DNA from: Sporomusa sp.
GTDB taxonomy: Bacteria > Bacillota_C > Negativicutes > Sporomusales > Sporomusaceae
Reading direction: 5' to 3'
Length of the DNA stretch: 8,463 nucleotides
Assembly: GCA_029256645.1 (NCBI GenBank)
Contig: JAQSXM010000121.1
Span: 1-8,463, forward strand
Made by a program: the position numbers and the translations under genes. The notes under the pieces were generated by a model that was not told the DNA's origin, did no database searches, and saw only the letters and a program-made list of their open reading frames with translations. Shown here piece after piece: positions 7,638 to 8,463 of the stretch. Numbering within the stretch: position 1 is the stretch's first letter; every line of letters starts with the position of its first letter.

Positions 7638-7701
7638 ACAAATCCCATTGTTTTCCATCGTATAATTCATAATAGTGAAAAACAATATAAGGGGGATTTG
7701 T
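7638..7701 (+). promoter_or_regulatory. Long inverted repeat that sequesters the GDPD ribosome binding site
   Basis: ACAAATCCC (7638-7646) is the exact complement of GGGATTTGT (7693-7701), and ATTGTTTT (7647-7654) is the exact complement of AAAACAAT (7679-7686). The right side has a 6-base bulge (7687-7692, ATAAGG). The right arm contains most of the AAGGGGG ribosome binding site and ends one base before the ATG (7703). If transcription starts upstream, for example after the TATAAT at 7623-7628, the RNA would fold over the ribosome binding site. A second TATAAT (7661-7666) lies in the loop; transcripts starting after it would lack the left arm and be freely translatable. No typical -35 element is evident for either. 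Confidence 0.55.
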
Positions 7702-7702
7702 A

Positions 7703-8463
7703 ATGTTTACAGGGAAATGCAATTGGCGGTGTCTTATTGCGACCGGTATTACTGCGGTACTACTAACAGCTGGGGTGAATATGCTGACCATGAATATTGT
7801 TGAGGCAAAAGCCAGTCCCCAAATCTTTGATTTTGAGGCCCATCGCGGCGGGCGTGATGCCCGTCCGGAGAACACCTTAGTCGCCTTTGCTTATGCCATG
7901 GAGCTGGGGGTAACTACCCTGGAAATGGATATGCAAATGACTAAGGAGGGTAGAATTGTAATTAGCCATAATCCCTTTATGAATAACAGTCTGGCTAAAG
8001 GCCCGGATGGCAACTATGTGGAACCAGGCAAGTACGACATCCGGAAAATGACCTTAGCTGAGATAAAACGGTTTGATCTTGGAACAATGAACCCTGCAGC
8101 CGGCGATTATTATGAAGGTCACGGCAAAACCCAGCTATCCTATCCGGGCACGCAGATGCCCACCCTGGAAGAGGTCTTTGAACTGGCAAACGCATATGGT
8201 AATAATCAAGTAATGTTCAACCTTGAGACTAAATCGTATCCTGATCCTGCTTTCCCGGAGGCTAAAAACAGCCCTGACCCGGCCGTTTTTGTCAAAAAAG
8301 TTTATGAAATTATAAAAAAATACCATATGGAAGACCGGGTTATGCTCCAGTCCTTTGACTGGCGGACCTTGAAAGAGATGAAAAAGCTGGATCCCGCTAT
8401 TACCCTTGTTGCACTTACCTGTGAGCAGCCGTCATGGGGGCGTGACAGTATGTGCCGCCAACC
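7703..8463 (+). CDS. Secreted glycerophosphodiester phosphodiesterase, C-terminus beyond the window
   Basis: The reading frame is open from the ATG at 7703 to the window end (253 full codons seen). It hydrolyses glycerophosphodiesters to an alcohol and glycerol-3-phosphate in this family. An N-terminal signal peptide is evident: basic start MFTGKCNWRC, hydrophobic core about 11-29, and a likely cleavage after AKA (35-37), so the enzyme acts outside the cytoplasmic membrane. The GDPD signature follows: HRGGRDARPENTLVAFAYA (47-65) with His47 and Arg48, the metal ligands Glu74 and Asp76 in TLEMDM, His89 in ISHNP, Glu175 in NLETK with Lys177, and LQSFDW (215-220). The usual HD of the second histidine motif is HN here, a form also seen in periplasmic members. 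AAGGGGG precedes the ATG by about 7 bases. It has no evident link to amine metabolism. Confidence 0.9.
   Translation, partial: MFTGKCNWRCLIATGITAVLLTAGVNMLTMNIVEAKASPQIFDFEAHRGGRDARPENTLVAFAYAMELGVTTLEMDMQMTKEGRIVISHNPFMNNSLAKGPDGNYVEPGKYDIRKMTLAEIKRFDLGTMNPAAGDYYEGHGKTQLSYPGTQMPTLEEVFELANAYGNNQVMFNLETKSYPDPAFPEAKNSPDPAVFVKKVYEIIKKYHMEDRVMLQSFDWRTLKEMKKLDPAITLVALTCEQPSWGRDSMCRQ

Noticed and set aside
7588..7875. 95-residue open frame on the minus strand
   Set aside because: It is antisense to the start of the GDPD gene, covers the ribosome binding site hairpin and shows no family features.

Overview
The window looks like a chromosomal segment from an anaerobic, probably acetogenic member of the Firmicutes. 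The Negativicutes (Sporomusa-like) are my best guess, inferred from gene content, strong AGGAGG-type ribosome binding sites and a moderate GC content; no marker gene confirms it. Its core is a complete-looking module for taking up a quaternary (trimethyl)amine and passing one of its methyl groups to tetrahydrofolate.

Layout. Positions 1-109 (minus strand) hold the first 36 codons of an MFS transporter, preceded by a sigma-54 type -24/-12 promoter (161-178). Positions 292-1758 (minus) encode a PAS-AAA+-HTH sigma-54 activator. The 367-base divergent intergenic region (1759-2125) carries two related 19-21 bp palindromes centred 60 bp apart, a long AT-rich inverted repeat and a canonical sigma-54 promoter (2007-2021). 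Four plus-strand genes follow as a likely operon: a CaiT-like BCCT transporter (2126-3724), an MtrH/MtgA-family methyltransferase (3755-4675), an MttB-superfamily methyltransferase without an amber codon (4732-6159) and an MttC/MtgC-type corrinoid protein (6220-6867). A hairpin terminator closes the operon (6884-6925). Beyond it lie a DedA-family membrane protein (7015-7608) and a secreted glycerophosphodiester phosphodiesterase cut by the window edge (7703 to the end), whose ribosome binding site sits inside a long inverted repeat.

How the genes probably work together. The PAS regulator would sense the amine or a related signal, bind the upstream palindromes and activate sigma-54 polymerase at the transporter promoter. 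The transporter would bring in the quaternary amine, possibly in exchange for the demethylated product. The MttB-like protein would methylate the Co(I) corrinoid protein, and the MtrH-like protein would move the methyl group to tetrahydrofolate for the methyl branch of the Wood-Ljungdahl pathway. The sequence alone does not identify the substrate; glycine betaine, carnitine, gamma-butyrobetaine and proline betaine are all plausible. No corrinoid-reductive activase (RamA type) is present in the window.
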